Origin: UBA2287 sp964479665
GTDB taxonomy: Bacteria > Bacteroidota > Bacteroidia > Bacteroidales > Tenuifilaceae
NCBI GenBank assembly: GCA_964479665.1
Contig: CAYZNN010000009.1
Coordinates: 1 to 64,000, forward strand
DNA length: 64,000 nucleotides
Direction: 5' to 3'
The notes under the pieces were generated by a model. It saw only the letters and a program-made list of their open reading frames with translations. It searched no databases and was not told where the DNA came from. Both the position numbers and the translations under genes were made by a program. Positions 17,228 to 26,514 of the stretch are shown in pieces (position 1 is the first letter of the stretch; the number at the start of each line of letters is the position of its first letter).

Positions 17228-17299
17228 TAGCCCCGCCAGGAATCGAACCTGAATCTAAAGTTTAGGAAACTTTCGTTCTATCCATTGAACTACAGGGCC
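17228..17299 (-). tRNA. tRNA-Arg (anticodon CCT)
   Basis: A 72-nt cloverleaf: acceptor GGCCCTG paired with CGGGGCT (with G-U at 1-72), D arm GTTC...GAAC, anticodon stem AAAGT/ACTTT with loop TTCCTAA, T arm with TTCGATT, discriminator A. The anticodon CCT reads AGG. The 3' CCA is not encoded. Confidence 0.95.
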
Positions 17300-17316
17300 A
17301 TTGTTTAAATGCCAGA

Positions 17317-17347
17317 CAAATTTACTCCTTTTTATTTTATTGGCAAA
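17317..17347 (-). promoter_or_regulatory. Promoter of tRNA-Arg, full -33/-7 match
   Basis: On the minus strand TTTG (17347-17344), a 19-base spacer and TAAATTTG (17324-17317) give a complete Bacteroidota housekeeping promoter. Start is predicted about 11 bases before the tRNA 5' end. Confidence 0.7.
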
Positions 17348-17470
17348 AAGTTGTTGAGGGCTTGTTCGTTTTTGCGTTATTTAAGTGTTCAGAAATCAAT
17401 AAGTTTTATGAAACTCGGCTTTTTTAATTCCATTTTATTATTTTTACAACACTTTTTGTGTTAAATTGAA

Positions 17471-17962
17471 ATGAATATGGAAAAAATTCAAGTCGATGCG
17501 GTCGATCAAAAAATACTATCCTACCTAGTTAAGAATGCCCGTATGCCATTCCTTGAAATTGCTAGGGAGTGTGGAATTTCAGGGGCCGCTATCCATCAGA
17601 GAGTTAAAAAAATGGAGGAGGCAGGAATTATAGCCGGCTCTAGAATGGTAGTAAAACCCAAGGCCTTGGGTTACGATGTTTGTGCTTTTGTTGGTGTTCA
17701 GTTCTCAATGGCCAATCAGTACGAGGGCGTAGTAGAAGCCCTTATAAATATTCCGGAGGTTGTTGAGTGCCATTTTATAACCGGAGGTTATGCCCTTCTG
17801 CTCAAAATATATTGCCGCGACAATGAGCACCTTATGGAGGTACTTGTAAATACAATTCAGAATATTCCGGGTATTCTCAACACTGAAACTTTCATTTCGC
17901 TCGATCAGGCCTTTGAACGTCAAGTGTACGTTAAGGACAAATCGATTGTGAAAGCAAAGTAA
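17471..17962 (+). CDS. Lrp/AsnC family transcriptional regulator
   Basis: A 163-residue protein with an AsnC-type winged helix-turn-helix (about 8-60: DQKILSYLVKNARMPFLEIA, GISGAAIHQRVKKMEEAGII) and a RAM ligand-binding domain (about 70-150). These proteins bind DNA as octamers or dimers and respond to amino acids, controlling transport and metabolism. The start could be the ATG at 17471 or the one at 17477; both precede EKIQVDAVDQ. It faces tRNA-Arg divergently and converges with the hybrid kinase, so it seems to stand alone. The effector is not predictable. Confidence 0.94.
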   Translation: MNMEKIQVDAVDQKILSYLVKNARMPFLEIARECGISGAAIHQRVKKMEEAGIIAGSRMVVKPKALGYDVCAFVGVQFSMANQYEGVVEALINIPEVVECHFITGGYALLLKIYCRDNEHLMEVLVNTIQNIPGILNTETFISLDQAFERQVYVKDKSIVKAK

Positions 17963-17972
17963 CCCCTAAAGA

Positions 17973-20546
17973 TTACGATAGAAAATTGGAAAGTTTCATA
18001 AAGAGTTCTTCCTTCCTTATGGGTTTGGTCATATAATCGGAGCAACCAGCGGCGTAGCTTTTTTCCATTTCATCGGTCATGAAAAAAGCAGTATTAACAA
18101 TTACAGGAATTTTACTATCAACCTTTCTAATTTTTTGTAAAGCCTTAAGACCATCCATTACAGGCATCTGAACATCCATAAGAATTATGTCAATATTCTT
18201 ATGGATATTAAAAATGGTTACAGCTTCAGCACCATTTTTTGCCCAAATAAGCTCCACATTGGTGCTCGAAAAAAAAGCCTTAATGAGTTGATAGTTTGTG
18301 GCTACATCTTCAGCAACCAGAATAGTTTTTCCGGAAAGTTTTTCTGATATTTTTGAGAAATCGGTTTTAGTTTTCTCTTTTTTATTAGGCTGCAACAAAA
18401 AATTGGGGAGGGTAAAGTAGAAGGTCGTTCCCCTTCCCGGCATTGAGTCGAGCCAAATTTTCCCGCCCAAGGTTTTGACCAATTCGCTCGAAATGGCAAG
18501 TCCTAGTCCCGTTCCTTGAAAAAACTTGTTTTGTTCGGGGTCGTGTGTTTTGTTGAAACGCTCAAATATTGAAGAATGCCTTTCAGGGGCAATACCAATG
18601 CCAGTGTCCTTAACGTAAAAAAGCAATTCGTTTTCGTCGTTCATTCTTATTCCAACCGAAACACAACCACTTTCTGTAAATTTTAGAGCATTGGAAAGCA
18701 GATTCGATAATATTTGTTTTAGCCTTACCCTGTCGGTATTAATTGCAAGCGATTGAGGTATAGTATCGAAGTCGGTAACGATTGGGATATGAAGCTTTCG
18801 AAGTTTCTCCTTCTCCTTTTCAAATAGCAGAACCACTTCGTTTATTGTTTCTATAACCTGCACCTCGCGGATTTTTGTTTTTAGTTGACCCGATTCTATA
18901 AGTGAAATATCAAGAATATCGTTAATAATATTCATGAGCATTTCCCCGTTATTCCGTATAATTCTTGTGTACTCACTCTTTGCATCCTCCGTCGATTCCG
19001 GATCGGTTAGCAGAAATGAGAATCCCACAATTGCGTTCATCGGTGTTCGAATTTCGTGGCTCATATTGGCCAGGAATGCAGTTTTTAGTCGGTCCGACTC
19101 TTCAGCCTTTTCTTTAGCTGCCTGAAGTTCACGGGTACGATCTTCAACCTGCTCTTCTAATTGCAGCTTATATTGCTGCAATTTAGCTTCAGCCTCCTTG
19201 CGCTGCGAAATTTCTTGCATTAACTTGAAATTCGCTTTGCTTTTGTAGCGGAATCGAACAAAACCAATATAGAAGAGGCTCAGTAGCAACAGAATTAGAG
19301 AAATGAGTAGGGCTATAACTATACGAGCTGTCGTCTTTTCCGACTGTTTCAACTGCTTGTCTTTTGTAAGAAGCTCAATTTGTCGCTGTTTTGCTTGTAT
19401 TTGGTAGCGAGCCTCTAGTTCAACCAGCAATTTTCTCTTTTCATCGCTGAAAACAGAATCGCGAAGCGAATTGTATTCGCTAAAGAATAGAAATGCTCTT
19501 CGAAAATCACCCCTGTCGGCATAAGCATCGGCTAACGATTTCGTTATATTAACCAAAAGGGTTTTCGATTTTGTGCGGGAAGCCAGTTCCCAAGCTTCTT
19601 CGAGTGTTGCAATGGACTGGTTGCTTTTTTTAGCCTCAAAGTATGAGCGGCCCATGTAATACAGGCTATTGGCCATACCCTCTGGATTCCCAACGCTTGT
19701 AAAAAGCTGATTTGCCTCCTCAAAAAACGTAACCGCCTTATCGAGCTCCTTGTTATTAAGTTTCACCGTACCAATATTCAGGAGCGTGTTGGCGTAGCCA
19801 ATGGGGTCATCGCTCTTGTTCTTAAGCGAGAGCGCTTTCTTAAGATTTTCGAGAGCCAGATCGAATCGTTGCATCTCGGAGTATATTCTACCCATGTTGT
19901 TGTAGGCTTTCGCCATTCCCGAAATGTCTTTTATATCCTCGCTAATTTTTAGGCTCTTTTGATAAAAGTCGAGGGCAATGGCTTTTTCGCCAAAGTAAAA
20001 ATATATGTTTCCAGTCTCTCTTACTATTTCGGCCAAACGATCCTTATTGCCCAAATGGGTAATAATACTAAAGGCATTCTGTGTGTAATCGAGCGCTTTT
20101 TTAAAATTTCCAACTCGGGTATATATTTGCCCAAGTATCTGATAGGTCTCTGCAAGGCCTAGGCTATCGTTGCTTGATAAGAAAAAAGCTTCGGCCTTTT
20201 CTATGTGATCGAGGGCTATGTCGTAACTCCCAATCACATAGTGGGCTTTCGAGAGAATTACTTGGGTCAGAGCAAGTTTTTCGGGCTTATTAAGATTCAA
20301 CGCTAAGGCGGCGGCCATGTTGCCATACTCAATGGCTTCGCGCGGTTGTTTTGTTTTAAGGTTATTTGAGTATGTTATTAGCACTTCTAGTTTTTGCTCG
20401 TTTGTTGAACTTTCATGAAGATTTTTGGCCGAATCCTGGTTAGAATTATTATTACTACCAACCCATAGAGGTAAAGCAAGAGTTAGGGTTGCGAGAGTAA
20501 TTCGCAGAAGAAACTTATATGGAAATTTTTTGTATTGCATATTCAT
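17973..20546 (-). CDS. Hybrid sensor histidine kinase with TPR sensor and receiver domain
   Basis: About 857 residues. A signal peptide is followed by about seven TPR units (residues about 50-340), a coiled coil, one membrane helix (ARIVIALLISLILLLLSLF) and a second coiled coil. A HisKA domain (NMSHEIRTPMNAIVGF), HATPase_c (NLLSNALKFTE, DTGIGI, GTGLGLAISSELV) and a C-terminal receiver with phosphoacceptor in LMDVQMPVMDG complete it. Phosphate can thus move His to Asp within one protein and on to an unknown partner; no regulator gene is adjacent. The start at 20546 or 20540 is preferred to 20573 because the shorter N-terminus fits a signal peptide. It converges closely on the Lrp-type gene. 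Confidence 0.93.
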   Translation of the reverse strand: MNMQYKKFPYKFLLRITLATLTLALPLWVGSNNNSNQDSAKNLHESSTNEQKLEVLITYSNNLKTKQPREAIEYGNMAAALALNLNKPEKLALTQVILSKAHYVIGSYDIALDHIEKAEAFFLSSNDSLGLAETYQILGQIYTRVGNFKKALDYTQNAFSIITHLGNKDRLAEIVRETGNIYFYFGEKAIALDFYQKSLKISEDIKDISGMAKAYNNMGRIYSEMQRFDLALENLKKALSLKNKSDDPIGYANTLLNIGTVKLNNKELDKAVTFFEEANQLFTSVGNPEGMANSLYYMGRSYFEAKKSNQSIATLEEAWELASRTKSKTLLVNITKSLADAYADRGDFRRAFLFFSEYNSLRDSVFSDEKRKLLVELEARYQIQAKQRQIELLTKDKQLKQSEKTTARIVIALLISLILLLLSLFYIGFVRFRYKSKANFKLMQEISQRKEAEAKLQQYKLQLEEQVEDRTRELQAAKEKAEESDRLKTAFLANMSHEIRTPMNAIVGFSFLLTDPESTEDAKSEYTRIIRNNGEMLMNIINDILDISLIESGQLKTKIREVQVIETINEVVLLFEKEKEKLRKLHIPIVTDFDTIPQSLAINTDRVRLKQILSNLLSNALKFTESGCVSVGIRMNDENELLFYVKDTGIGIAPERHSSIFERFNKTHDPEQNKFFQGTGLGLAISSELVKTLGGKIWLDSMPGRGTTFYFTLPNFLLQPNKKEKTKTDFSKISEKLSGKTILVAEDVATNYQLIKAFFSSTNVELIWAKNGAEAVTIFNIHKNIDIILMDVQMPVMDGLKALQKIRKVDSKIPVIVNTAFFMTDEMEKSYAAGCSDYMTKPIRKEELFMKLSNFLS

Positions 20547-20651
20547 GTAAATATAGGGTAGCAAACAATTCAAGTCAATCGAATATTTATGTTATAGAAG
20601 CAATTTTGATTTAATACAGTTTTTAGTCTATAAAACTCTGATTTTTAAAGA

Positions 20652-20673
20652 TAAAAAAAGGGGCAAAGCCCCT
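20652..20673 (-). terminator. Terminator after the small charged-protein gene
   Basis: AGGGGC/GCCCCT stem (20659-20664 and 20668-20673) with an AAA loop, followed on the minus strand by a run of seven T's. Confidence 0.85.
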
Positions 20674-20694
20674 AGTGGAATATAGTATTATTCT

Positions 20695-20901
20695 TTACTC
20701 GTCTTCTTCATCATCATATTCTTCAATGTCATCGGTGTTAAAATTCAAGTCAATATCCTCTAATTCGTCAATTTCTTGAAGTAGAGCTTTTTTAACGTTT
20801 TTTTCTTTTTTAATGGGTTTAAGTTTTCTTCCCATTTTCAAATCATCGGAAATGGGAATAATCTTTTTTTCCGGTTTCCGCAGATCCTTCCTCGGTTTCA
20901 T
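20695..20901 (-). CDS. Small charge-segregated protein, unknown
   Basis: A 68-residue protein with no recognised family. The first 42 residues are strongly basic (KPRKDLRKPEKKI, KMGRKLKPIKKEKN), while the last 25 are strongly acidic and end in EEYDDEEDE. The N-half could bind nucleic acid and the tail could compete for that site or recruit a basic partner; that is speculation. A strong terminator lies 22 bases after the stop, and the gene stands 230 bases from the AEC carrier gene, so it has its own transcript. The real terminator and in-frame length make it a likely gene rather than a chance ORF. Confidence 0.65.
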   Translation of the reverse strand: MKPRKDLRKPEKKIIPISDDLKMGRKLKPIKKEKNVKKALLQEIDELEDIDLNFNTDDIEEYDDEEDE

Positions 20902-21104
20902 TTTAAAAGATAATTAGAAATTTTTAGTGTTTAGGTTTAACATATTTACCATATAACGAAAAAATTGCAAAAGGGTTCTGATGCAATTTTAGCATATTTT
21001 TTAATACGTTATGCTAACTGAAGCCTTGTTTCACAAAAAAAGGTTCGGATTTCGATTTTTCTATTAATATAGTGTGTTAAAAGTGGCTCCTATAAACTTT
21101 TTGA

Positions 21105-21112
21105 TACTTTTG
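21105..21112 (+). promoter_or_regulatory. Promoter -7 element for the AEC carrier gene
   Basis: TACTTTTG matches TAnnTTTG. It predicts a start near 21119 and a leader of only about 11 bases. Confidence 0.5.
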
Positions 21113-21129
21113 TTGGATAAATTTAACAA

Positions 21130-22080
21130 ATGGCAACCGAGATTATTCTAAAGCAGCTCTTAATTTTTGCAGTGCTTATTATTATTGGGGTCTTGGCTTT
21201 TTGGCGGGGAATCATTTCGAATGAAATCAAGAATAGTCTTGCTCGTATTATTATTGATGTAACGCTACCCTTCTTAATTTTTACAACTTTTACAGGAATG
21301 GAGTTTAAGCCCAACCTTGTTTTAAGTGGGGCCTTAGTATTTTTACTTGCATTCGTTAACTTTTTTGTATTAGGATTTTTTGGTTGGCTGTCGAGTAGGC
21401 TTTTAGGGCTTAAGGATGCAAGCAAAGCGGTTCATACACTGCATACAATTCTTGGTAATACGGTTTTTCTTGCTTTCCCTTTGCTCGATGCGCTATTCCC
21501 TAATGGAATTGGTGTTTTTTATGGAGCGCTGTATCAGTTGGCATCCAACGCTGTAACCTTTACCTACGGAATTTACAAAGTGAGCAATGGCTCGCATAGG
21601 GCCGGGTGGAAAAGTTTAATAAATCCAAATACAATAGCATTAGCAATTGGTTCGGTGTTCCTAGTGTTTGGATTAGTGGTACCTGCACCTCTCAAAGTTG
21701 CCTTCGAAGGGCTAGGTAAGTGCACCAGCCCATTATCCATGGTGTATATTGGTGCGCTTTTGGCAACAATAAATTTGCGAAAAGCAATTATACAGAAAAG
21801 CGTTTATGTTATCAGTTTCAATAAGTTGCTTTTTGTACCTGTTTTGTTATCCCTGTTGTACTTCTTCGGGTTGCAGGTTTTTGCCATTAAAATGGATTTA
21901 AACGCATTCTTTGTACTCATATTGCAGGCTGCTATGCCATGCCAAACCATTGTGGTGGTTCTGTCGCAGCGATTCAACTCCGACCATGAGTTGGCTACCG
22001 CCAATTTATTTGTAACCACTCTGCTTTCGGTTTTAACCTTACCAGCTATATATATATTTTTAAGTTGGCTAACGCTATAA
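21130..22080 (+). CDS. AEC (auxin efflux carrier) family transporter
   Basis: A 316-residue, very hydrophobic protein with about ten transmembrane helices in the inverted-repeat arrangement of AEC carriers. Pro-containing helix breaks are visible (DVTLPFLIFTTF, and AMPCQTIVVVLSQRF near residue 275). Bacterial members export or exchange small carboxylates such as malate or malonate; the substrate here is unknown. The gene is single, with a close -7 element. It converges on the AlbA_2/serpin pair with 24 bases between the stops. Confidence 0.88.
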   Translation: MATEIILKQLLIFAVLIIIGVLAFWRGIISNEIKNSLARIIIDVTLPFLIFTTFTGMEFKPNLVLSGALVFLLAFVNFFVLGFFGWLSSRLLGLKDASKAVHTLHTILGNTVFLAFPLLDALFPNGIGVFYGALYQLASNAVTFTYGIYKVSNGSHRAGWKSLINPNTIALAIGSVFLVFGLVVPAPLKVAFEGLGKCTSPLSMVYIGALLATINLRKAIIQKSVYVISFNKLLFVPVLLSLLYFFGLQVFAIKMDLNAFFVLILQAAMPCQTIVVVLSQRFNSDHELATANLFVTTLLSVLTLPAIYIFLSWLTL

Positions 22081-22104
22081 AAATTGGTATTTAAATCTAG
22101 AAGT

Positions 22105-22740
22105 TCATTCATTGCCCTCCTCAATTTCGAAATATTCAATTTCATCAGTCGAAACAAGGCGTACAACGCCTAAAACGGCAAGGTTTATAAGTGCCTCTTC
22201 GGCTTCACGACTCGATATGAAGGCAAATTTGCTAAGTTCCTTAACTGTAATTTTCCCGTTTTCACTCAGGTAATTTCTCAGATTATCGTCGAACTTTCCC
22301 AGTCTAATTTTAATGGGTCTTCTGTATCTTATTGCATTCCAAACCTTAACCTGAAGGGGAGAGGCTATTAAGTTTTCATCGTTGGAACGGAAGTAAACTT
22401 TCCACTGACCATTCTTATCGGGAGCCTTATGCAGGTGCTTACTGCTGTTAACTTTGATTTCAAGTACAACCTTGCCACTTATTTCCCATCGCAATACGCT
22501 GAATTGCACCTCAGGCTTGCAATATATTTGTGCTGCTGACTCAACCATGTAGTACTCCTCGTCGGAATTAATGCCAATAATATTACCATTGTCCTTAACA
22601 CCAATTAGAAGCGTACCTCCAACGGTGTTGGCAAAGGCTGCCAGTGAGCGGGCAATTTTTTTCGAATCGCTTATGGAATGCTTAAAGTCGAGTTGCTGGT
22701 GCTCTCCCTGGCGAATAAGAGATGCAATATGCTTACTCAC
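22105..22740 (-). CDS. AlbA_2/Schlafen-type putative DNA-binding protein
   Basis: A 211-residue protein. The first 120 residues match an AlbA_2 (Schlafen AAA_4-like) domain, with E/D-x-K near residue 20 (LDFKHSI) and the conserved AAFANTVGGTLLIGVKDNG signature. The C-terminal part (about 140-205) looks like a winged helix (NGKITVKELSKFAFISSREAEEALINL). The family is usually treated as nucleic-acid binding or regulatory. It follows the serpin gene by 11 bases and is probably co-transcribed with it, although no functional link is known. It lacks the long ATPase C-terminus of larger relatives. Confidence 0.83.
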   Translation of the reverse strand: MSKHIASLIRQGEHQQLDFKHSISDSKKIARSLAAFANTVGGTLLIGVKDNGNIIGINSDEEYYMVESAAQIYCKPEVQFSVLRWEISGKVVLEIKVNSSKHLHKAPDKNGQWKVYFRSNDENLIASPLQVKVWNAIRYRRPIKIRLGKFDDNLRNYLSENGKITVKELSKFAFISSREAEEALINLAVLGVVRLVSTDEIEYFEIEEGNE

Positions 22741-22751
22741 AAACCAATTGT

Positions 22752-23933
22752 TTAGTTTGGGTTTGCCATTCTTCCAACAAAAACAATAGCTCCCGTTTCG
22801 CGATGCCTAATAAAGAAAATGAATGGCCTATTAGCAATAAAATCAACAAACATGGGCATTGCCTTACGAACAATAACAACCGCAGTAGCGGCCGCAGCTT
22901 CTGTGCCCTCTTCGCTAACCTCAACGAATGCTTTGTGATATACTTCGTCAATCTTCAAATCGGGTTTCTTCGACATGCGAGTGAAGTCGGCGCGATTGCT
23001 GAATGCAGTTGGCATTCCCAGTGCGCTTAGCATAGGCTTCAGTTCGTATTTATTTTCGAATTTAAACTTTGGGAATGAAACTCGAACATCGAACTCATTC
23101 ATGTTGACAGCCAGCAATGTAATAGTCTCAAGCGATAGGTTTTTTTCAACTTCTTCCAGTTCAATACCATCGTGCGGTAAAAGCACTAGCATTGAAAACT
23201 CCTTACCAGCATATGGGATTTCGAGGGCTGAAAAATTTTCAGTTTTGGCATATTGATATTTTCCCTCTCGGTTCATGAACTGGCAGGGAACCTTGTCGGT
23301 TGCTGAGGGGAAAAATGCATCGGATCGAGTGTTTTCGGGTGAAAACTTATTGACCCACTGCCCTTTAAAGTAAATGGCGTTAGTTAATACAAGCGTAGTA
23401 AGGTCGGTAATAGCACCATTGGGCAATAGTTCTTTTATGCGGCGTTTGGTTTGTTGTTCAGCCCAACCGTTTATTTCGAGGCGCGAAGGTTCCGGAGAAT
23501 TCCTGAAGTCCATTCGACCCAGGGGTGCATTATAGTTTTTACGAACACCACGGGTAAAGCTGCATTTGAACTTATATTGCTTGTCGGCCCAAAGCTTGTT
23601 GGCTAAAAAAATTTTAACACCTTGGGAGCCTGAGTTCAATAATCGGTTTTGAGTTTTTCCAAAATCTTTATGAAAGCCTTTGTCGTTAATTGGGAAGTAC
23701 AGAACCTTCGACATTTCTGCCTGAGTTTCGCCATTCGCTCCTGCATAGGTCATACCCATGGCAATGGAAATGCTATATGGAGAAATGAATATATTACCCT
23801 TTTCGTTTTTCGAGAGGTATTTATATAGGTCCAAAGCAAACGAGTTGGACGAAACGATGGCATCATTCGGGTTTTGAGCATGAGCAACACCCAAACATGC
23901 AATGCCAATAATTGTAATAATAGTTGTTTTCAT
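22752..23933 (-). CDS. Exported serpin (serine protease inhibitor)
   Basis: About 393 residues. A signal peptide (MKTTIITIIGIACLGVAHAQ, hence the start at 23933 rather than 23954) is followed by a complete serpin fold. Family signatures are NIFISPYSISIAMGMTYAGANG near the N-terminus and, at the C-terminus, the hinge EEGTEAAAATAVV and RPFIFFIRHRETGAIVFVGR. The small-residue hinge means it should be inhibitory, forming a covalent trap with a serine or cysteine protease. Counting from the hinge puts P1 at or near Arg-Lys in VIVRKAMPM, which suggests trypsin-like targets, though the loop is about two residues longer than in antitrypsin. The protein likely works in the periplasm or outside, against host, predator or own proteases. 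Confidence 0.94.
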   Translation of the reverse strand: MKTTIITIIGIACLGVAHAQNPNDAIVSSNSFALDLYKYLSKNEKGNIFISPYSISIAMGMTYAGANGETQAEMSKVLYFPINDKGFHKDFGKTQNRLLNSGSQGVKIFLANKLWADKQYKFKCSFTRGVRKNYNAPLGRMDFRNSPEPSRLEINGWAEQQTKRRIKELLPNGAITDLTTLVLTNAIYFKGQWVNKFSPENTRSDAFFPSATDKVPCQFMNREGKYQYAKTENFSALEIPYAGKEFSMLVLLPHDGIELEEVEKNLSLETITLLAVNMNEFDVRVSFPKFKFENKYELKPMLSALGMPTAFSNRADFTRMSKKPDLKIDEVYHKAFVEVSEEGTEAAAATAVVIVRKAMPMFVDFIANRPFIFFIRHRETGAIVFVGRMANPN

Positions 23934-24120
23934 TTTCTCATTATTTTGAGACATACAAATGGTTTATGGTAAGGTAAAGATAGTCAATTTTTTTGGTGTC
24001 AGGTTCAAATCTTGTGCCTTAAATGCAAGCCAACATACTACCTAAAGTTCACATTACTTTCATATAGACTTTATAATGAAATAAGACCAATGGTTTTCAT
24101 TTGCAAAAAATTGGCGATAC

Positions 24121-26475
24121 ATGAATTTGGGAATATTTTCAATTAAAAAAATGCTTCTAATTACAGCATTTGTGGTACTTACTATTTTAGTTACAATCGG
24201 TTTGTCAACCAATTTTTATATTGGAAAATCGTTTAACGAGTTCGAACTGCTTATGAAGATTGAAAGGGTACTTCGACTAGAACTCGAACTTCGAAATGCC
24301 GAAAAAGACTTCCTTCTGAGAGAAACCTTTAACCCCGAATTCTTTGAAAATGGCAAAAGCCAAATAACCCAAAAATTCGATTCTTTGTCGAATGAGGTGA
24401 CGACTCTTTTGAATCAACTAACAAAAAGTGAAAACGTTGGGGAAAACTATAAAGTTGAAGTTGAAAAAGCGAATAAAGCATTTCAAACCTACAATACTAA
24501 CTTCAAGAAAACATCAAATCTTATTAGGGAAAAAGGGTTTAAGGACTATGGAATTGAAGGGAAGTTTCGTCAATCTATTCATACTGTTGAGGCATTACTT
24601 AACGAGGGAACCGACTACCGTTTAAAAACATACATGCTTACCCTACGAAGGCATGAAAAAGACTACCTCTTGCGTAAGGAATTAAGGTATAAAGAAAGGT
24701 TTTGGCAAGTGCTTGAAACCTTCATTTCTGAGGTGAGAAAGCAGGGTTATAGTTCAAAGAACGAGCAGCTAGTGGCTTCGCTGGGCGATTATGGCAGGCT
24801 TTTTAATACGTTAATCGAAAGGGATATTGAGATTGGCCTCAGTGATAATGATGGACTTTTAGGACATTTGAAAACGAGCAGTAAGGATTTTGAACGGCAA
24901 GTTCAATTCATCCACGAGTCGGTTTTTTCAGATTCTCGAAGGTCAATAAATAGTTCAATTTATGCTCTTTTCATCGTATTAGTTATATTTTCAGCCATTG
25001 CAGTTGGGTTGATTGTATGGGTATCGGATCATATTGTAGGTTCAATTCGTAAACTTCGAACCTATATTCTTCGGCTAGGCAAAGGGGAGTTGCCCAGCAA
25101 TATAGATATTGAGGGAAACAACGAGATTTCACAAATGGCTGATTCAGTAAATGTGCTAGTTGAGAACCTTCGGTGCACACGCGAATTTGCAATTCAGGTT
25201 GGAAATGGAAACTTGGAAACTGAGGTAAACGTTTTTGGAAATCAGGGCGATTTGGGTGGTGCACTCATTGAAATGCGTAAAAAACTCCTTCAGGTTTCCA
25301 AAGAGCGAGAGCAACAGGCAGCCGAAACACAGTGTCGTCTTTGGACAAATGAAGGCATGGCGCTTTTTGCAGAAATACTAAGACATAAAGATGGTACCAT
25401 TGAAGATTTGGCATTCGAAACGCTTAAAAATTTAATAAAATTTACCGGATGCTGCATCGGCGGCTTCTTCCTTTCGACCGACGAGGGTGAACTGGAGCTT
25501 ATTTCGGCTTATGCTTACGATAGAAGAAAGTATATTAAACGTAAAATAGCTAAAAACGAAGGTTTGGTAGGCATGTGCTTTCTCGAAGGTGAAATAACCT
25601 ATATGACAGAAATTCCAAAAGATTATTTTTTTGTATCATCGGGCATGGGGGAGGCTCCACCGGTGAGTTTGGTACTTATTCCTTTAAAAGCGGATGATGA
25701 GGTTATGGGAGTTATAGAAATGGCTTCTCTAAAAGAATTGAGCCAGTTTGAACTCGATTTTATAGCAAAAGTGGCTGCCTCTATTGCTACTACATTAAAA
25801 ATGGTTAAAGTTCAAGTAAGTACCAGAATCCTTTTAGATAAAACTAAAATGCAAGCTGAAATATTGGCTGAGCATGAGGAGGAACTCCGTCAGAATATGG
25901 AGGAACTACAGAGTACTCAGGAGCAAATATTATTGAGAGAGAGGCAACTGCACGAAGAGATTGAACAAAAAAACAGTCAGTTGGTCCAAACCAAAATTAA
26001 CTTCGCTCAAGAGCTGAAACTTAAAACCAAAAGAATTTCTGATCTCGAAGTAATGTTTAATGCACTCGAAAACTCTCACATTGTAATTGAAATTGCTCCC
26101 GACGGACAAATTCTCAAAGCAAACAGAAACTATTACGATCAGATTATGGTTGAAAGTACAGATGAACCAATAACAATATTTTCAGGTAGTTTACCAGGAC
26201 AAGAAGGTATAAATAGGAAGGATTGGATGAGAATTGTTAAGGGAGAAAGCTACAAAGGACTCATTCATCGAATCGACAGGTTGGGAAAGCATGTAGCCAT
26301 TCAAGCTACCTTTACTCCATGTTTCGATGAATTTGAGGAAAATATTGTTAAAGTACTATGTATTGGGCAAGTAATAGGATCTGTAGGTATGGTTGAAACA
26401 ACCTCTGCAAAAGGGAGCTGGAGTAGGGAGTTTGTTGGAAACCGAAAGTTTGCAAGCGAATTAGAAATTAATTAA
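24121..26475 (+). CDS. Membrane HAMP-GAF-PAS sensor protein without output domain
   Basis: 784 residues: a membrane helix (about 10-32), an extracytoplasmic helical domain of about 240 residues, a second helix (about 280-305) and HAMP. A GAF domain (about 420-560, with AYAYDRRKY and EGLVGMCF), a coiled coil (EELRQNMEELQSTQE) and a final PAS-like domain (about 650-765) follow. No HisKA, HATPase, GGDEF, PP2C or methyl-accepting domain follows, although this layout is normally joined to a kinase. Its GAF and coiled coil closely resemble those of the protein at 59828-62623. It stands alone. It may pass signals through protein contact, for instance to a SpoIIE phosphatase or separate kinase; this is inference. 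Confidence 0.85.
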   Translation: MNLGIFSIKKMLLITAFVVLTILVTIGLSTNFYIGKSFNEFELLMKIERVLRLELELRNAEKDFLLRETFNPEFFENGKSQITQKFDSLSNEVTTLLNQLTKSENVGENYKVEVEKANKAFQTYNTNFKKTSNLIREKGFKDYGIEGKFRQSIHTVEALLNEGTDYRLKTYMLTLRRHEKDYLLRKELRYKERFWQVLETFISEVRKQGYSSKNEQLVASLGDYGRLFNTLIERDIEIGLSDNDGLLGHLKTSSKDFERQVQFIHESVFSDSRRSINSSIYALFIVLVIFSAIAVGLIVWVSDHIVGSIRKLRTYILRLGKGELPSNIDIEGNNEISQMADSVNVLVENLRCTREFAIQVGNGNLETEVNVFGNQGDLGGALIEMRKKLLQVSKEREQQAAETQCRLWTNEGMALFAEILRHKDGTIEDLAFETLKNLIKFTGCCIGGFFLSTDEGELELISAYAYDRRKYIKRKIAKNEGLVGMCFLEGEITYMTEIPKDYFFVSSGMGEAPPVSLVLIPLKADDEVMGVIEMASLKELSQFELDFIAKVAASIATTLKMVKVQVSTRILLDKTKMQAEILAEHEEELRQNMEELQSTQEQILLRERQLHEEIEQKNSQLVQTKINFAQELKLKTKRISDLEVMFNALENSHIVIEIAPDGQILKANRNYYDQIMVESTDEPITIFSGSLPGQEGINRKDWMRIVKGESYKGLIHRIDRLGKHVAIQATFTPCFDEFEENIVKVLCIGQVIGSVGMVETTSAKGSWSREFVGNRKFASELEIN

Positions 26476-26514
26476 CGATAACCGTCCCATTCCTAATAAT
26501 TATTAAATAAAATC

